Source: Actinomycetota bacterium
GTDB taxonomy: Bacteria; Actinomycetota; Acidimicrobiia; Acidimicrobiales; Ilumatobacteraceae
DNA: 7,524 nucleotides
Assembly: GCA_005787025.1 (NCBI GenBank)
Contig: SYCH01000267.1
Span: 1-7,524, forward strand
Reading direction: 5' to 3'
The notes under the pieces were generated by a model, which searched no databases, was not told where the DNA came from, and saw only the letters and a program-made list of their open reading frames with translations. Below are positions 6,047 to 7,524 of the stretch, in pieces. The position numbers and the translations under genes were made by a program. Every line of letters begins with the position of its first letter. Positions within the stretch are counted from its first letter, which is position 1.

Positions 6047-6922
6047 ATGGGACCGGTCCTCTCCGAATCACAGATCGCCGATTACCGCCGCGACGGATTC
6101 CTGGTGATTCCCGACTTCGCCGACGCCACGGCCTGCCGATCCCTCAAGGCTCGCGCCGAGGAGATCCTGCACGCGTTCGACCCCGAGTCCCATCGCAGCG
6201 TCTTCACCACCAACGAGCAGAGTCGTCACGCCGACCGTGAATTCATCGAATCGGCGAACGGCATCCACTGCTTCTTCGAGGAGGAGGCCTTCGACGAGCA
6301 GGGTCGGCTACGCCAACCCAAGGAGCTGAGCGTCAACAAGATCGGTCATGCCATGCACGACCTCGACCCCGTCTTCGCCGATTTCACCTACACGGAGAAG
6401 TTGGCCGGCGTCGCCGCCGACATCGGGATGCCCGACGCCCTCGCTCTGCAAAGTATGTACATCTGTAAGCAGCCCCGCATCGGCGGTGAGGTCGGCTGTC
6501 ATCAGGACGCCACCTTCCTGTTCACCGATCCGGTGACGGTCACCGGATTCTGGTTCGCCATCGAGGACGCCACCCTGGAGAACGGATGCTTGTGGGCGCT
6601 GCCCGGCGGGCACCGCACGACCTTGCGCAAGAAATTCGTGCGCAACTCCGCCAACGACGGCGCCACCTTCGACGTTCTCGACCCCGACCCGTTGCCCGAG
6701 GCGCCCGGCGATCTCGTCCCCCTCGAGGTGTCGGCCGGAACGATGGTCGTGCTTCACGGCTTGTTGCCCCACTGGAGCGACGTGAACCGCAGCGACAAGA
6801 GCCGCCACGCGTATTCCGTGCACTGCATCTCCGCCTCGGCTGATTACCCGTCATGGAACTGGTTGCAGCGTTCGTCCGAACTGCCCTTGCGCCGATTGAG
6901 TGACATGGCGGGCGCCAGATGA
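6047..6922 (+). CDS. PhyH (phytanoyl-CoA dioxygenase) family Fe(II)/2-oxoglutarate oxygenase
   Basis: This 291-residue, probably cytoplasmic non-haem iron oxygenase resembles human PHYHD1 more than phytanoyl-CoA hydroxylase itself. The N-terminus has the usual family opening (SESQIADYRRDGFLVIPDF at 6-24). The iron triad is visible: H152 and D154 in CHQDATF, and a distal histidine, most likely H242 in LLPHWSD, although H237 is close by. R253 in DKSRHAYS is the expected 2-oxoglutarate carboxylate anchor. The stretches QSMYICKQPRIGGEVG (135-150) and GFWFAIEDATLENGCLWALP (167-186) are strongly PHYHD1-like. All residues needed for catalysis seem present, so it should be active, but the substrate cannot be read from sequence. 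It has its own leaderless promoter. Its stop overlaps the adenosine deaminase start by 4 nt, so the two are co-expressed; a role in nucleoside or purine metabolism is possible but unproven. Confidence 0.9.
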   Translation: MGPVLSESQIADYRRDGFLVIPDFADATACRSLKARAEEILHAFDPESHRSVFTTNEQSRHADREFIESANGIHCFFEEEAFDEQGRLRQPKELSVNKIGHAMHDLDPVFADFTYTEKLAGVAADIGMPDALALQSMYICKQPRIGGEVGCHQDATFLFTDPVTVTGFWFAIEDATLENGCLWALPGGHRTTLRKKFVRNSANDGATFDVLDPDPLPEAPGDLVPLEVSAGTMVVLHGLLPHWSDVNRSDKSRHAYSVHCISASADYPSWNWLQRSSELPLRRLSDMAGAR

Positions 6923-7524
6923 GCGAGGTCCTGCAGCGCGCGCCCAAGGTCCTGCTGCACGATCACCTCGACGGCGGGCTACGCCCCGAAACGGTTGTCG
7001 AACTGGCCACCGAATACGGCTATCGCGGCCTCCCCACCACCGACGTGAGCGACCTCTCGAAATGGTTCCATCGTGGCGCCAAGCGCAACGACCTCGTTCT
7101 GTACCTGGAAACCTTCGCCCACACCGTGGGAGTCATGCAGGACAAGGACGCCATCGAGCGCGTGTCGTACGAATGTGCTCGCGACCTGGCCGCCGACGGC
7201 GTGGTGTACGCCGAGGTGCGCATGGCTCCCGAACTGTGCACCGAGAAGGGCCTCACCCTCGACGAGGTGATGCAGGCCATCATGGACGGATTCGCCCGCG
7301 GTTCGAGCGGCACCGACCTCACCGTCTACGCCATCTGCTCGGCGATGCGCACGGCACGACGCAGCCTGGAGATCGCCGAGCTGGCGGTGCGCTGGCGCGA
7401 TCGCGGCGTGGTCGGTTTCGACATCGCCGGCGCCGAGGCCGGTCATCCCCCGACGCGTCACCTCGAGGCCTTCAATCACGTTCAGCGCGAGAACTTCCAC
7501 TCCACCATCCACGCCGGAGAGGCC
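6919..7524 (+). CDS. add: Adenosine deaminase, N-terminal part (runs off the right edge)
   Basis: 202 codons are open from the ATG at 6919 to the window edge. The product is a zinc-dependent adenosine/deoxyadenosine deaminase, which hydrolyses the 6-amino group to give inosine or deoxyinosine plus ammonia in the cytoplasm. The metal-binding motif appears as H14-D-H16-LDGGLRPET near the N-terminus. YAEVRMAPELCT follows around residues 95-106, and GFDIAGAEAG, the substrate-contacting glycine/aspartate region, around 168-177. IHAGEA at 197-202 holds the third zinc histidine H198 and the catalytic glutamate E201. The C-terminal zinc aspartate and the SLNTDDP-type motif lie outside the window, so AMP- or adenine-type deaminases are not fully excluded, though the visible motifs fit ADA well. 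The ATGA overlap with the dioxygenase stop and the lack of a ribosome site suggest translational coupling. Together with the nearby nucleoside importer it points to purine salvage. Confidence 0.92.
   Translation, partial: MSEVLQRAPKVLLHDHLDGGLRPETVVELATEYGYRGLPTTDVSDLSKWFHRGAKRNDLVLYLETFAHTVGVMQDKDAIERVSYECARDLAADGVVYAEVRMAPELCTEKGLTLDEVMQAIMDGFARGSSGTDLTVYAICSAMRTARRSLEIAELAVRWRDRGVVGFDIAGAEAGHPPTRHLEAFNHVQRENFHSTIHAGEA

Noticed and set aside
5657..6240. Plus-strand open frames across queF and the divergent region
   Set aside because: They run antisense to the QueF motifs and then out of frame through the dioxygenase start; no family features.
6979..7512. 177-codon minus-strand frame over the right end
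   Set aside because: The plus strand here encodes adenosine deaminase with its metal and catalytic motifs, so the antisense frame is incidental.

Overview
The window looks like chromosomal DNA of a high-GC actinobacterium. Supporting signs are the strong G/C preference at third codon positions, GTG starts on both permeases, 4-nt start/stop overlaps, a leaderless-type promoter, and an enoyl-CoA hydratase and BMP-type transporter that read like actinobacterial versions. The Acidimicrobiia/Ilumatobacter group is a reasonable guess, but the sequence alone cannot settle it.

Layout. Positions 1-463 hold the 3' end of a crotonase-family (enoyl-CoA hydratase-like) gene. Positions 558-5561 hold a complete BMP-family (purine-)nucleoside ABC importer on the + strand: a lipoprotein substrate-binding protein, a tandem two-domain ATPase and two LivHM/RbsC-type permeases. 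A perfect 13-bp-stem hairpin, followed directly by an extended -10-like sequence, separates the binding-protein gene from the ATPase gene. The ATPase and the two permeases are joined by GTGA overlaps. queF (7-cyano-7-deazaguanine reductase) is on the - strand at 5563-5970, tail to tail with the second permease and only 1 nt away. A 76-nt divergent region (5971-6046) carries probable leaderless promoters for queF and for a PhyH-family Fe(II)/2-oxoglutarate dioxygenase gene (6047-6922). The dioxygenase gene overlaps by ATGA the start of an adenosine deaminase gene that runs off the right edge.

How the genes fit together. The importer probably brings in purine nucleosides, and adenosine deaminase would convert imported adenosine or deoxyadenosine to inosine or deoxyinosine, so the window reads as a nucleoside scavenging locus. 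QueF belongs to the neighbouring 7-deazapurine/queuosine branch. The dioxygenase's substrate is unknown, but its translational coupling to the deaminase gene is worth noting. I found no CRISPR array, mobile element, tRNA, rRNA or clearly novel defence-type system. The more interesting points are local: the hairpin/promoter junction, the leaderless divergent promoters, residue substitutions in QueF, in the crotonase and in the first ATPase domain, and the dioxygenase-deaminase pairing.
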